Below, one piece after another: positions 54,914-64,000 of a DNA stretch of 64,000 nt. Numbering within the stretch: position 1 is the first letter of the stretch; each line of letters begins with the position of its first letter. The stretch is taken from positions 310,001 to 374,000 of the forward strand of contig OZ218962.1 in the NCBI GenBank assembly GCA_965112735.1, given 5' to 3'. Source of the DNA: Phaeosaccion multiseriatum (lineage: Eukaryota > Ochrophyta, other classes). Under the pieces are notes generated by a model. The model was not told the origin of the DNA, did no database searches, and saw only the letters and a program-made list of their open reading frames with translations. The position numbers were made by a program, and so were the translations under genes.

Positions 54914-57833
54914 TCTCTTCCTTCTTCTGTACCACCAACTGCTCCTGGTGAGCAGCAGTGGCTCCCTCCCCTTGGCTAAGCAGCGCGTTCTTCCGCAGCT
55001 CACCGACATCTACATCGACACTGACATTGACATCGGGCTCCGAGTCGCCGTTGTCGCCGTTGAGGGTGGGCCTGGCGTGCCCCTGAGTCTGAGTGCTTGG
55101 TGTGAGGAGGTCGAGGTTGAGGCTCGTAAGACTTCCACTGCCTAGACCCCTGCCCTGCTTGCCCTTCTTGCCCTTGCCCTTGCCCTTGCCCTTTTCATTG
55201 CCTTGCGTGGTCGCCATTTGAGTGGCCATGACCGCCGAGAGCCGGCCCGATCCCGACCTCGGCGCTACGAGGGAGGGAAATTCTGTCCTATCACTGCCAT
55301 CTGTCCGTCCACCGCCATCTGTCCGTCCACTGCCATCTGTCCGTCCACTGCCATCTGTCCGTCCGCTGCCATCTGTCCGTCCACTGCCATCTGAGGTGTG
55401 CGTCGCCCCTGGTGTGGCCATGCCCGCCGACGGCCACCCCGGTCCCGATGCAGGTGCTATGGCGGAGGGGTACCAGGTTGCTGCATCCCCAACTGCTTCA
55501 CCCACTCCTGCTGCCGGAGGAGGGGGAGCCACTCCTGAATAACCATCCAGCGCGTTTCTGTAGGAACGCGGCTGCTGCTGAATCACCAACTGCTGCTGCT
55601 GCTGGTGGTGGTGGTGCTGGTGCTGTTTCACTGTGCCCCCGTCTGCGTTCCCCTGTTGGGCTGCTTGCCGTGTATGACCAACTGCTGGCCCTGAGGCCGG
55701 GGCTGAGGTTGGGGGCTCTGTCCAGCCCCCTTTCTTGGCTACACTCGTTTGGGGTCCTGCGGTGCCCCAAGAGTGCCCACCAGCAACCCCGCGCACAAAA
55801 TGAGAGGAGGAGGATGTGGAAGAGCCGGTGGAGGAGGAGGAGGAGGAAGCCCTTGCCATCATCGATGCAGCAGCAGCAGCGAGATGAGTGGGTTCGTTGA
55901 CCCCTCCTCCCCAGGCTGGGGCAGGAGTACGAGCAGACCTGGCGTCGACCCCCCCCCCCCCTCCTCCTCCTCCTCCTCCTCCTCCTCCTCCTCCTCCACC
56001 CACAGTGAAGCTCGGAGCTTGGGCGGCGAACGAGGCAGCTTTGCCGGTGTCTTTCCCCCCTCCCCCATCGATTGCCATCTCTCCTCCTCCTCGGCTGTTC
56101 CGCAGTGCCTCGGCGAAGGTACGAAGGCGCGGGGGTGGGACAGCCCGGGCCTGAGGCGGCGGGTTCGATTCCGAGGCTTTCTTTGCCTCTTTCGCTTTCT
56201 CCTCCTCTTTGTCCTTCTTGTCCCTCCCGTCACCCTCCTCCCTCGCCGGAGCCTGCTGCTGCTGCTGCCTTCTTCTTGTCCTTCTTGTTCTTGCTCTTGA
56301 CCTTCTTCTTCCCTGTACGCTTCCGTCCCTCCCCCTCCTGCTCTGGCGTAGTGGAGTCGTCTCGAGTCGGATGTGTGCCACTGGCTCGGCTGGCTGGCAC
56401 GAAAGGAGCGGCGAAGGCATCCAGAGGCCTCCGCCCCCCCCCCTCCGCCCCTGGAGCTGGGAAGGACTCGGATGTTGTTGCGTCCCTGTCCTCTACAGTC
56501 ATGTTGCCGGGGCTGAGGACGTAAGAGGACGAGGAGGAAGAGGAGCTTCGGTCCCCGAGTGACCCCTGCCCGAGTGACCCGTTCGAACCCCACGGTGCCC
56601 GCAGCGGCACTGGCCCCGGTAGCTGTGGCGCGTAGGAGAGAGGAGGCGCCCCGGCCCCATCGGATCGATCGAAGCCTTGAAAGCTCCCGCCTTGACCGCT
56701 GCCGTAGCTGAGGTTCAAATTGCAGGACTGGGGGCGGTAGTAGGTGCTGTTGTGATGGTCGTGACAGTCCTGCTGCCCATGGTCGTTACTGCCGTTGCTG
56801 CCAAAGTCGTTGGTGTATCCGGTACCGGTGTAGTAGGGGCCTGTGGCGTAGGAGGGCCCTGGGCCAGCCCCTGCCGGACTCATCGTGCCGCCCGCTGCAA
56901 AGCCTCCTCCGCCCCCATTTACTGCCATCCCTCCTCCCCCTCCTCCTCCTCCTCCTCCTCCTCCTCCTCCTCCTGCTGCTACTGCTGGTGCAGCTGCTAC
57001 TCCTCCCCCCCCGCCGTCGAGCCTGTAGCCCGAGCCGGGGACGGGCTCCGTGAGAGGACGTGAAGGAGTAGCCGGACGACCGTGTGGGGGTTGGTATGGC
57101 GGAAGATGGTAGGGCGGCAGCGACCCCCCCACGGGCCCGACACCAGGCATCGCAGAGTTGGCCCCGCCAGTGGGGGGAGGGAGCATGGGTTGCTGCGTCA
57201 TCAACTGCTGTACCACCAACTGCTGTACCACCGGCTGCTCTTGCTGCGACTCGGGATAGTACTGGGGGCGGTAGAAGTGCGGCGGCTGAGGCGGCTGCGG
57301 CAACTGCTGCTGCTGTTGAAACGGTTGCTGCGGTTGCTCCCGATGAAAATTAGAGTGGACGTACTGCGGCTGCTGCTGCTGCGGCTGCTGCTGCTGCTGC
57401 GGGTAGGAAGGAGGCCCCTGCTCGTTTAGCTCCGCCCGATCCTCACCCGGCTGCTGTATCACCAACTGCTGCAGCTGCTGCTGGCACTCGCGGGCCGCAG
57501 AGGGACTCTGGCTCAGCGTGAGGGAGGGTTCGTCGATGCTGGGCGGAGGTGGGGGGGGGGGCGGAGGCGGCGACACCACCCCGGCCCGAGAAGGAGAGAC
57601 CATGGCCGAATGTGTTGGTGATACAGCTGCCAGTGGGCCATGCGTGGGTGTGTGCGCGTCACGCTCCTCACCGCGGTGGTCCTGGGAGGGAGAAGTGCCG
57701 GCGCTTCGGCCCGAGCCAGCGCTTCGAACCGAGCCAGGGCGGGTACTGGGGGCCGCCGCTCCCCTGGGGGTCCCTCTCTGCTGCCTCGCCCCCCCCCTGG
57801 GAGTCGTCCACCCGCCTCTCTGCTGTTGATGCA

Positions 57834-57867
<34 letters not shown>

Positions 57868-59958
57868 TTGCTGCTGCTGGGGGGGGTGGTGGTGGTGGTG
57901 CTGCTGCTGCCGGTGGTGTATCGCCAACTGCTGCTGTTGTTGGTGGTGCTGATGATGCTGCTCTATCGCCAACTGCCGCTGGTGCTGCTGCTGCAGGTTG
58001 TGCTGATGAAACATCTGCTGTTGTTGAAGCTGCAGCTGCCACTGCGAAGGGCCTACCCCGGGGTGGTCAGGAGCTCGCTGGCGACGGAGGCGATGGGCAC
58101 GATTTTCACGATTCTCACGGTGGTTGCCGGTCTGGAAGCCCCGTCTTCCTCCACCTCCTCCTCCTCCTCCTCCTCCTCCTCCTCCTCCTCCTCCTCCTCC
58201 TCCTCCCAATCCTCCTGCTCCCCCTCCCTGCTTGTTGGCCCCTCTCCACTCTTCGCGCAGGGCGTTGTACCTTGCGAGGTGCTCCTCGAGCTCGGCGGGG
58301 TCATGAGCGAACAGGCACTTCTGCTCCAGGGGGGGACGGGTCAGCACGCGAGACGAGGAGAGGAGAGGAGAGGCGAAGAGAGGAGGATGGATGGGGAGGT
58401 GCGGCGGTCAGTCTCTTGTTGGTGTGTGAGCGTGAGGCACAGTTAAGAAGAAGCCCAAGTGAGCCATACAGTAATGCAATGGTAATCCCGTTCATCAAGT
58501 GTGCAGCTAGCTCCGGCCAGCTTCGTGTGCTGAGAGAAGGACAAATAGAAGTATGAAATAAGCCCCAAGCCGTGTGATGCACGACGAATGGCTAACTTTA
58601 ATTTCCTTCCACTCCACGAGCCTGCCTACCGCCTGCCTGCCTGCCTGCCTGCCTTCGCCCACCTGCCCATACGCCTGCCCTTGTATCTACCTGCCTGCCT
58701 GCCTACGCGCCTGCCCGTATGCTGCCCCATTCGCCTACCTCACTGACTTACTCACCTGCCCATAGCGGCAAGGCTGTCCATTGGCCACCGCGATGCACAC
58801 GGTGGTCTTGTATCGATGTTCGTTGATGGTCTTGACCCTGCGAGGGGCCCTGTTGCTATCTCTGTTGCCGCCACTGCTGCCTCTGCTGCCGCTGCCCGTA
58901 GCGGAGGATCTCGAACCCCAGCTGGGTCCAGCGTTCGGTCCAGTGTTGGGTCCAGCGTTGGGTCCAGCGTTGGATCCAGTGTTGATCGCCCCACCGCGGC
59001 GGGGGAGGTAGTCACTGCTGCTCCGGTTGTGGGCGCTCCCCCCCTGCGAGGGGTGGGAATGAGAGCGATGGTGACTCGGAGGAGCATCGTGGAATCCGCC
59101 CTGAGCACCTAGCGGGTGGTGGTCACCCTGAATGCCCTTCATGGTGGGACCTGCAAACGCGAAGCACGGCGCCGGGGCTCCGCTGGCCGTCGCCGCCACT
59201 CCTGCTCCACGCGCCCCTCCTCTTGGTCCGGGCTGGTGGTGGGCGTGCTTCCCTCCTCTCTGGGGCTGCCCCTCGTCTCCGTCCTTGCCGGGCTCCGAGT
59301 GTCCCGAGCGTCGATCTTGGCGCTCATGGTCATCTTTGTGGTCCTTGCCCCCGGTTCCTCTCCACCACGACCCCGACCCCGACCCGCCTCCTCCTCCCTG
59401 ATGATGATGGTCGTTGGCTTTCCCGCCTCCTTCCCCAACCGCAGCAGCAGCAGCAGCAGAAGCAGGGGACGCGGACGAGGGCGAAGGAGCCAATGCATCA
59501 CCATGCTGCCCAAGCCCCCCACCTTCGCCCGCGGCTCGCTCCGCTCTCTCCTCTCCCGCCGGCTGCTGCGATACGAGGAAGGACAGCTCCTGAGCCGAGG
59601 CCGGTGAGGGTGGGACCATCTCTGCGTGCTGTTCCTCCTCCTCTCTCCCCCGACGCTCGGGGGGGGGAGAGGCCCGGCGCTCCATCTGGCTTCTCCCGGT
59701 GCTACTTGCGAGTCTCGAGCGTCGTTCTTCTTCCCCCTTCTTCGAGGCTTTTGCCCCCTCATGAGGATGGCCGAGGTTCGGACGAGAGCCCGAGCCTGGC
59801 TCCATCATGAGGTGGGTCCCAGTGGACGGCTCCGCACCTTGGTCGTTGGGCTTGGTGATGGTCGCGATGGTAGTACTGCTCTCTTCCTTAGGCATCTCCT
59901 CGAGAAGAGGTCCCTGTCCCCTGCCAATGGCTCCGTTGCTTGGATACAGCTCTGGCAT
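53731..59958 (-). CDS. CCCH zinc-finger protein, Gln- and Glu-rich; apparent frame break near 56.24 kb
   Basis: Proposed exons (minus): 59958-58756, 58320 to about 56240, then in another frame from about 56240 to 54488, 54251-54178, 53790-53731. A CCCH finger forms across the first intron: C388-x8-C397-x5-C403-x3-H407 (VCIAVANGQPCRYGQ|KCLFAHD), the tristetraprolin-type spacing, usually RNA-binding. The middle is Gln-rich (CAG repeats) and Gly-rich; a poly-Glu tract lies at 54717-54880. A folded-looking segment IWSEEDVDEMFDWLCCTALV ... PGLASWLKPQDVVGLIYRDS follows, and the end is KARAAFLAPLASRLIQRL. At 56232-56244 the frame changes within a GGGAGGAGGG-type run; a one-base insertion explains it (KKKAAAAAGSGE to GDGRDKKDKEEE). 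Whether this is sequence error, a polymorphism or a tiny intron is open. A role in mRNA stability or translation is inferred. Confidence 0.7.
53944..54175. repeat. ACTC tetranucleotide array in the last intron of the CCCH gene
   Basis: About 57 tandem CACT units with rare changes (AATT, CACG, CCCA) spanning nearly all of the 53791-54177 intron next to the donor of the penultimate exon; on the transcribed strand it is (GTGA)n. Confidence 0.95.
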
Positions 59959-60482
59959 GCTGAGGCTCCCCGATGGGTCGACCGCGGGCGGCGCTTGAAC
60001 GTGTTCTAACTCCCGACGCAGCAGCTAAGCCAGCTTCGGGCCCTCCGCACAGTCCCTCCCCCCAAAGCGGAAACAGTGTCCAGCTCAGCTGACTGAGTCG
60101 ACTTATCCCTGTCTCTTCTCGCCCCTCCTGCTCAAGTCCTTCTCGCTTGACGAGCGCTATGGCCTCCCCCAGCCCTGACCTACGTCAAGTTCCCTCTCAC
60201 GCAGCTACGAGCGTCGTTGGCTGCCTGGCTGCGCTGGCATGGAGGGCGAAAGGGCAGCACAGCAATGAAGGTGAGCACCGCACAGATAGTAGATCGGGAT
60301 GGTGCGATGGGAGCTGTCTGCCACTGGCCTGCGCTCTCCCCCTGCTCTGCAACTGGGGGGGGATCTCGCGTTAATTCAGAGCCATTTCACCCAAACATCG
60401 CCGCGCAACCCAGCTGAGCGCCTGGAGAAGGAAGACAGCGACAAGACAGGAGGACAGGACGTCTGCGCAGGCCGCCTTACCT
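59959..60482. other. Upstream region of the CCCH gene
   Basis: Presumed promoter and 5' leader of the minus-strand gene. Short open frames only; nothing recognised. Confidence 0.4.
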
Positions 60483-60640
60483 AATGATTGCGCTTGTTTT
60501 TTGTGTTGCTGCCCCTCTTCCCTTCTAAGGTTTAAGCTAGCGCAGGGGCAGCTCGACATTTAGCGTCGACATTGGGGGAGAAAAGTAAAACGAAGACACT
60601 TTTGTGGATGACGAGCCCTCGGGTGGAGGATGCAGGCTAC
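60483..60640. repeat. Dispersed repeat block, copy A
   Basis: Shares long stretches with 63765-64000: CTGCCCCTCTTCCC, AGCTCGACATTTAGC, TTGGGGGAGAAAA, AAAACGAAG and TGTGGATGACGAGCCCTCGG. Copy B has about 95 extra bases between the last two blocks. Downstream of copy A an open frame reads VDDEPSGGGCRLRRHTESRK then RVDELPRELVPSFIADALRV (60604-60720) with no ATG; it may be an exon of a repeated gene family whose function I do not recognise. Confidence 0.6.
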
Positions 60641-61392
60641 GAAGGCACACAGAGTCGAGAAAGAGGGTGGATGAGTTGCCAAGGGAGTTGGTTCCTTCTT
60701 TCATAGCGGACGCGCTGCGAGTATGGAGGTGGGGGCTAAATTGCCAGCAAAGTACCCTGACAGTAAGTACATTTATCATCCCCGATGCCTGGGCAGAGCT
60801 CACGCGGGGCCAACTTTCCGCACCCTCTGCTACCCTCTCACACCATGCATACTAAACATTCCTCTCCCTCTCCCCCTGCTTCATGTACTACCCACGGCCG
60901 CTTCTCTTGCTGGGAGTGCGGCTGCATCCCGCCCTGCCGATGGCTGCACATCAAAGCCACTCCCTCATCAAACGCGTTGGCTTCTTTCTCCCTTTCCCGT
61001 GTACCCCACACCATGCTATCCTCCGTACCCTTTGGCTACACCAAGTACCACCAGCTGCAGTAAAGAGAGCCGCTGCCCCCCCCTTCGGCTGCGGTGACTT
61101 CAAAACTTTTCTCCCCTTGCCCTGCGCTCCCCTTTCTTTAGCCGCACAGTGCCATCCCACCTTCCCCCGTCATGCCGTGCTGCAGCTCCATCACTGGCCT
61201 CGTTTTCATTCCGCCACCCTCTCCACACTTCCATCTGTCTGTGTCGCTGCCCGCCTGTCCGTGGCTGGTGCTCCAACTAATCTATTGCATCCGACGCTTG
61301 CATCCACAGTCCCACTGGCGAATGCGCACTCCAACCCCCCCCCCCACACCCCCCTCCTCGCTCGCTTCGAGTCCATGATTGTTCTCCCCTTT
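60641..61392. other. Spacer left of the ankyrin-array gene
   Basis: Continuation of a possible plus-strand exon to a CAG|TAAGTA-like site near 60763, then low-information sequence. From about 61360 to 61392 it matches the 3' flank of the duplicate at 6.74-6.77 kb. Confidence 0.4.
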
Positions 61393-63216
61393 TCAATGCG
61401 TGTCTTGCTTCGCCCACCTGGAAGCGTCGTCGGCTCCACGCATGCCTGCGGCCACTTCCAGCACATTGACGGAAGACACGCCCCTCTCCTGCGGCGGTAT
61501 CCCCCTCTCCTTGCCGAGGGTCGAGTCGCACGTCCACATAATGTCCGCAGGGCTTTGGGATTCAAAGTATCGCTTGTCTGCCATCAAAAGACGATCACGG
61601 ACCTCTTGCAGGAGACCCAGCTCTCGAGCAGCAGTCAGAGCCTTGCCCACAGACGCCCCTGCGCAGAGAAGCTCGTGCATCGCCCCTCCATGATTTCCGT
61701 ATGCTGCGAAGAGGAGGGGAGTTCTTCCTCTGCCATCCTCGCTATCCACCTCTGCCCCCGCCTTGAGCAGGAGATGCTGCATAAGGCCATGTCCTTCGCT
61801 CGCGGCGTAGTGCAGAGCAGTACGGCCGTGGTGGTCATGTCTATCCACCTCTGCCCCTGCTGATACGAGCTCACGCAGCACCTCAGCGTGTCCATTAAGC
61901 GTTGCCATCATGAGAGCAGTAGTCCCCTCATCATTGGCTGCATCCACCTCAGCCCCGGCCGTGAGCAGGATGTTCAGGGCATGCCCACGTCCGGCTTCCG
62001 CAGCGTAGTGCAGAGCAGTTCCCCCCCCCGCGCCATGTCGATCCACGTCTGCCCCTGCCGATACGAGCTGACGCAGCATCTCAGCGTGTCCATGTAGCGC
62101 TGCCCACATGAGAGCAGTAGCCCCCTTATTATTGGCTGCATCCACCTCAGGCCCGGCCGTGAGTAGGATATGCAGGGCATGCCCATGTCCGGCTTCAGCA
62201 GCGTAGTGCAGAGCAGGAAGGCCGTGGTTGTCATGTCGATCCACGTCTGCCCCTGCCGATAGGAGCTCACGCAGAGCCTCAGCGTGTCCACCATTCGCTG
62301 CCACCATGAGAGCAGTAACCCCCTTCGCGCCATGTCGATCCACGTCTGCCCCTGCCGATACGAGCTCACGTAGTACTCCACCTTGTCCCAGCTCCGCGGC
62401 CGTCATGAGAGGTGTCCTTCCGTCATCATCAGCTGCATCCACCTCGGCACCTGCTGCGAGAAGCCGCCTCGCTATCTCTGCATGACCATTGCCGATAGCC
62501 GCAAGAAGTGGCGAAGTTCCGTCGTTGCTCAGTTGGTTCACATTCGCATTGGCCGCGAGGAGAAGCTTCACTGTCTCCTCATTGTTGCCCCGTGAAGCGA
62601 AGGTCAGAGGTGTAGCTCCGTTGTTGTTGGCTCGATTCACATTGGCGCCCCCCGCGAGTAAAGCTCTGACGACTTCTGTGTGCCCACAGGCTGAAGCTGC
62701 ACTCAAGGCCGTCCCCATGCCCACTGCTTGATCTAAATCAGCACGGGCCTCCATCAGTATCTGCACAACGTTCAGATGGCCATTCATGCAAGCCCCTATC
62801 AATGGTGTGCAATCGTCAGGAGGAGTCATCGCTTCGTGGTTTGGAGATGCCCCTTCCCTCAGTAGAAGCTCCACGATGTCTGCTCTACCCCCCATCGCCG
62901 CTACAGTCATTGGAGTGTACCCCTCAGCACATATCGCGGTGTCGAGGCAAGCCTTCCTTCCCCCCTCTTTGGCAACAAGGGCGCTGATGGCCAGTTTGAC
63001 ATTCTTGATAGTCTTCCACCCGCGGATGGCGTTGTAGAGGCGCGTGGCCTTGTATCGGCCGAGGAAGAAGAGAGCAAGGGGGGCGAAAAGGGTGGGAAAC
63101 CAGAGGGGCGGTGAGTCACGGCTCTCGGGAGGCGAGCCGCTTAAGGGCGAGCCCTTCGCCACAGCAGCCAAAGGAATGGAACGGAGAAGAAGCGACAGAG
63201 GGAAGATAACGCGCAT
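61393..63216 (-). CDS. Ankyrin-array protein with N-terminal signal peptide and hydrophobic segment
   Basis: Single exon, 607 aa from ATG 63216 (MRVIFPLSLLLRSIPLAAVA). A hydrophobic start and a second apolar run (PPLWFPTLFAPLALFFLG, about residues 37-54) suggest secretion or membrane anchoring. About thirteen ankyrin repeats of 33 residues follow (GYTPMTVAAMGGRADIVELLL; GTALSAASACGHTEVVRALL; TPLMTAAELGQGGVLREL and so on). Repeats 8-13 form three copies of a two-repeat, 66-residue unit (GHAE-x-LR-x-LVSAGADVDRH ... ALHYAAEAG-x-GHAL-x-ILLTAG). The 85-residue C-terminus (ADKRYFESQSPADIM...GKERGIPPQERGV) is not ankyrin and recurs in the fragment at 6767-7024. Binding partner unknown. No intron seen. 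Confidence 0.82.
   Translation of the reverse strand: MRVIFPLSLLLRSIPLAAVAKGSPLSGSPPESRDSPPLWFPTLFAPLALFFLGRYKATRLYNAIRGWKTIKNVKLAISALVAKEGGRKACLDTAICAEGYTPMTVAAMGGRADIVELLLREGASPNHEAMTPPDDCTPLIGACMNGHLNVVQILMEARADLDQAVGMGTALSAASACGHTEVVRALLAGGANVNRANNNGATPLTFASRGNNEETVKLLLAANANVNQLSNDGTSPLLAAIGNGHAEIARRLLAAGAEVDAADDDGRTPLMTAAELGQGGVLRELVSAGADVDRHGAKGVTALMVAANGGHAEALRELLSAGADVDRHDNHGLPALHYAAEAGHGHALHILLTAGPEVDAANNKGATALMWAALHGHAEMLRQLVSAGADVDRHGAGGGTALHYAAEAGRGHALNILLTAGAEVDAANDEGTTALMMATLNGHAEVLRELVSAGAEVDRHDHHGRTALHYAASEGHGLMQHLLLKAGAEVDSEDGRGRTPLLFAAYGNHGGAMHELLCAGASVGKALTAARELGLLQEVRDRLLMADKRYFESQSPADIMWTCDSTLGKERGIPPQERGVSSVNVLEVAAGMRGADDASRWAKQDTH
61810..62400. repeat. Intragenic 198-bp tandem repeat of the ankyrin-array gene
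   Basis: Three tandem, highly similar units of 198 bp, recognisable by recurrent CCACGTCTGCCCCTGCCGAT, GAGCTCACGCAG and CAGCGTAGTGCAGAGCAG strings. Each unit encodes two ankyrin repeats. Confidence 0.75.
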
Positions 63217-63764
63217 TGCCAAAGTCTTCGAATGCAGTCCGGTTCAACAAACAGTGCGGCGATACCAAGCGCTTCCAATGGTAGCTGCCCCCTCTCCGCC
63301 CTCTCTTCTGTAAACGTACCTCTCCGCTCACTCGAGGGGGGGGTCCTCCGCTGCTCTGGGCCATGCTGGCGCGGCGAGAGACGAAAGAAAGCCTGTAGCA
63401 GGGCTAGCCGCAAGAGGCCCTCAGAGACGGTATTCACTCTGCACCGCCACCATCGCGCTTGCTATTGAAACAACGCCACCTCTCTCCCGGCAGCTAGAGA
63501 TTCCCCGGGGGGGGGGCTGCTGCAACAAACTTATACTCACACTCCATCTGTATGGCGCCCCTGTGGCTCACAGCACCCTCAACAGCACGGAGTACGGAGC
63601 GCTTGTAGCCTCAATGCAGAGCGCAACCCGCACTCTCATGATCATGACACGCTGCTTTTCTGTGTTATCCATTGTACCCGTGCGCAAGAGCAACGTCACG
63701 TTCCTAACCTAACTACCTTTTATGCGTGTGTGCGCGTGCGCCTCAGAACAATCGAGCTGCACCC
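63217..63764. other. Upstream region of the ankyrin-array gene
   Basis: Presumed promoter and 5' leader. No recognised gene or repeat apart from C- and G-runs. Confidence 0.4.
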
Positions 63765-64000
63765 CCCTTTGTGCTTGCCTTGTGTGTTACTGCCCCTCTT
63801 CCCGCTTCTAAGATCTAGGGAAGCTAGCGCAGGGCAGCTCGACATTTAGCAATTGGGGGAGAAAAATAAAACGAAGAGGCACTACACCGCCCCCCAAGCC
63901 ATCCCACACCCCCCCAGAGCGCGGCAGTTTCCTATGCCAAGAAATGTATACTCAAACTCCGGCCTTGTCTCTCTTGTGGATGACGAGCCCTCGGGTGGAG
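63765..64000. repeat. Dispersed repeat block, copy B, cut by the window edge
   Basis: Second copy of the block at 60483-60640, same orientation, reaching TGGATGACGAGCCCTCGGGT at the right edge. The direct repeat flanks the ankyrin-array gene at about 3.3-kb spacing. Confidence 0.65.

Noticed and set aside
56120-56185. GGGTTCGATTCC, similar to a tRNA T-arm
   Set aside because: Within the coding frame of the CCCH gene; no cloverleaf possible upstream.

Overview
The window is nuclear DNA of a eukaryote, most likely a photosynthetic stramenopile (heterokont alga). Genes are cut into many short exons with GT-AG introns, and introns and spacers are full of microsatellites. Two proteins (an insulinase and an ABC1 kinase) begin with a signal peptide followed at once by an A/G-F-Q cleavage context, the ASAFAP-like presequence used for secondary plastids. 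A nuclear regulator near 4.5-6.6 kb carries zinc clusters and a WT-EEE-Y domain that I associate with heterokonts. The species is not determined; a eustigmatophyte or relative is a guess. All exon models were built by hand from frame, splice signals and family alignment from memory.

Layout, left to right. A cut-off minus-strand gene (1-about 380); a CHZ1-like H2A.Z chaperone (964-1918, +); a HIG1/RCF1-like mitochondrial protein (3426-4234, -) sharing a promoter region with a zinc-cluster regulator (4531-6579, +); a decayed 3' copy of an ankyrin gene (6767-7024, -); a large unknown low-complexity protein (7119-11067, -); an ankyrin-RING protein (11804-13059, -) divergent from a SURF6/RRP14 ribosome-biogenesis gene (13290-17040, +).

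From 17255 to 25647 lies the most interesting object: an 8,393-bp DNA transposon with 31-bp perfect terminal inverted repeats and a perfect 7-bp target duplication (ATACACA). Leftward it encodes a 1,475-aa DDE-type transposase with a propeller-like insertion and a C-terminal PHD finger; rightward an RS-rich protein and a Ulp1-type cysteine protease. A 519-bp non-autonomous element at 44308-44826 has the same architecture (TCGRCCCC ends, 7-bp duplication TCCAACT) and may use the same machinery.

Right of the transposon: a truncated histone H3 piece, an intact H2A.Z gene (26497-27530, -) whose first coding exon is only the ATG, a 26-exon plastid-directed insulin-degrading-enzyme homologue (28497-40629, -), a PIH1-domain protein (40766-43846, -), the small element and a long hairpin, a second ankyrin gene (45816-46796, -) divergent from a 13-exon ABC1 kinase (47019-52530, +), a CCCH zinc-finger protein (53731-59958, -) with one apparent frame break, and a secreted or membrane ankyrin-array protein (61393-63216, -), whose 3' end is the parent-like copy of the fragment at 6.8 kb. 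Functional links include H2A.Z with its presumed chaperone, ribosome biogenesis, and plastid and mitochondrial maintenance; otherwise the genes look unrelated, as usual in a eukaryote.
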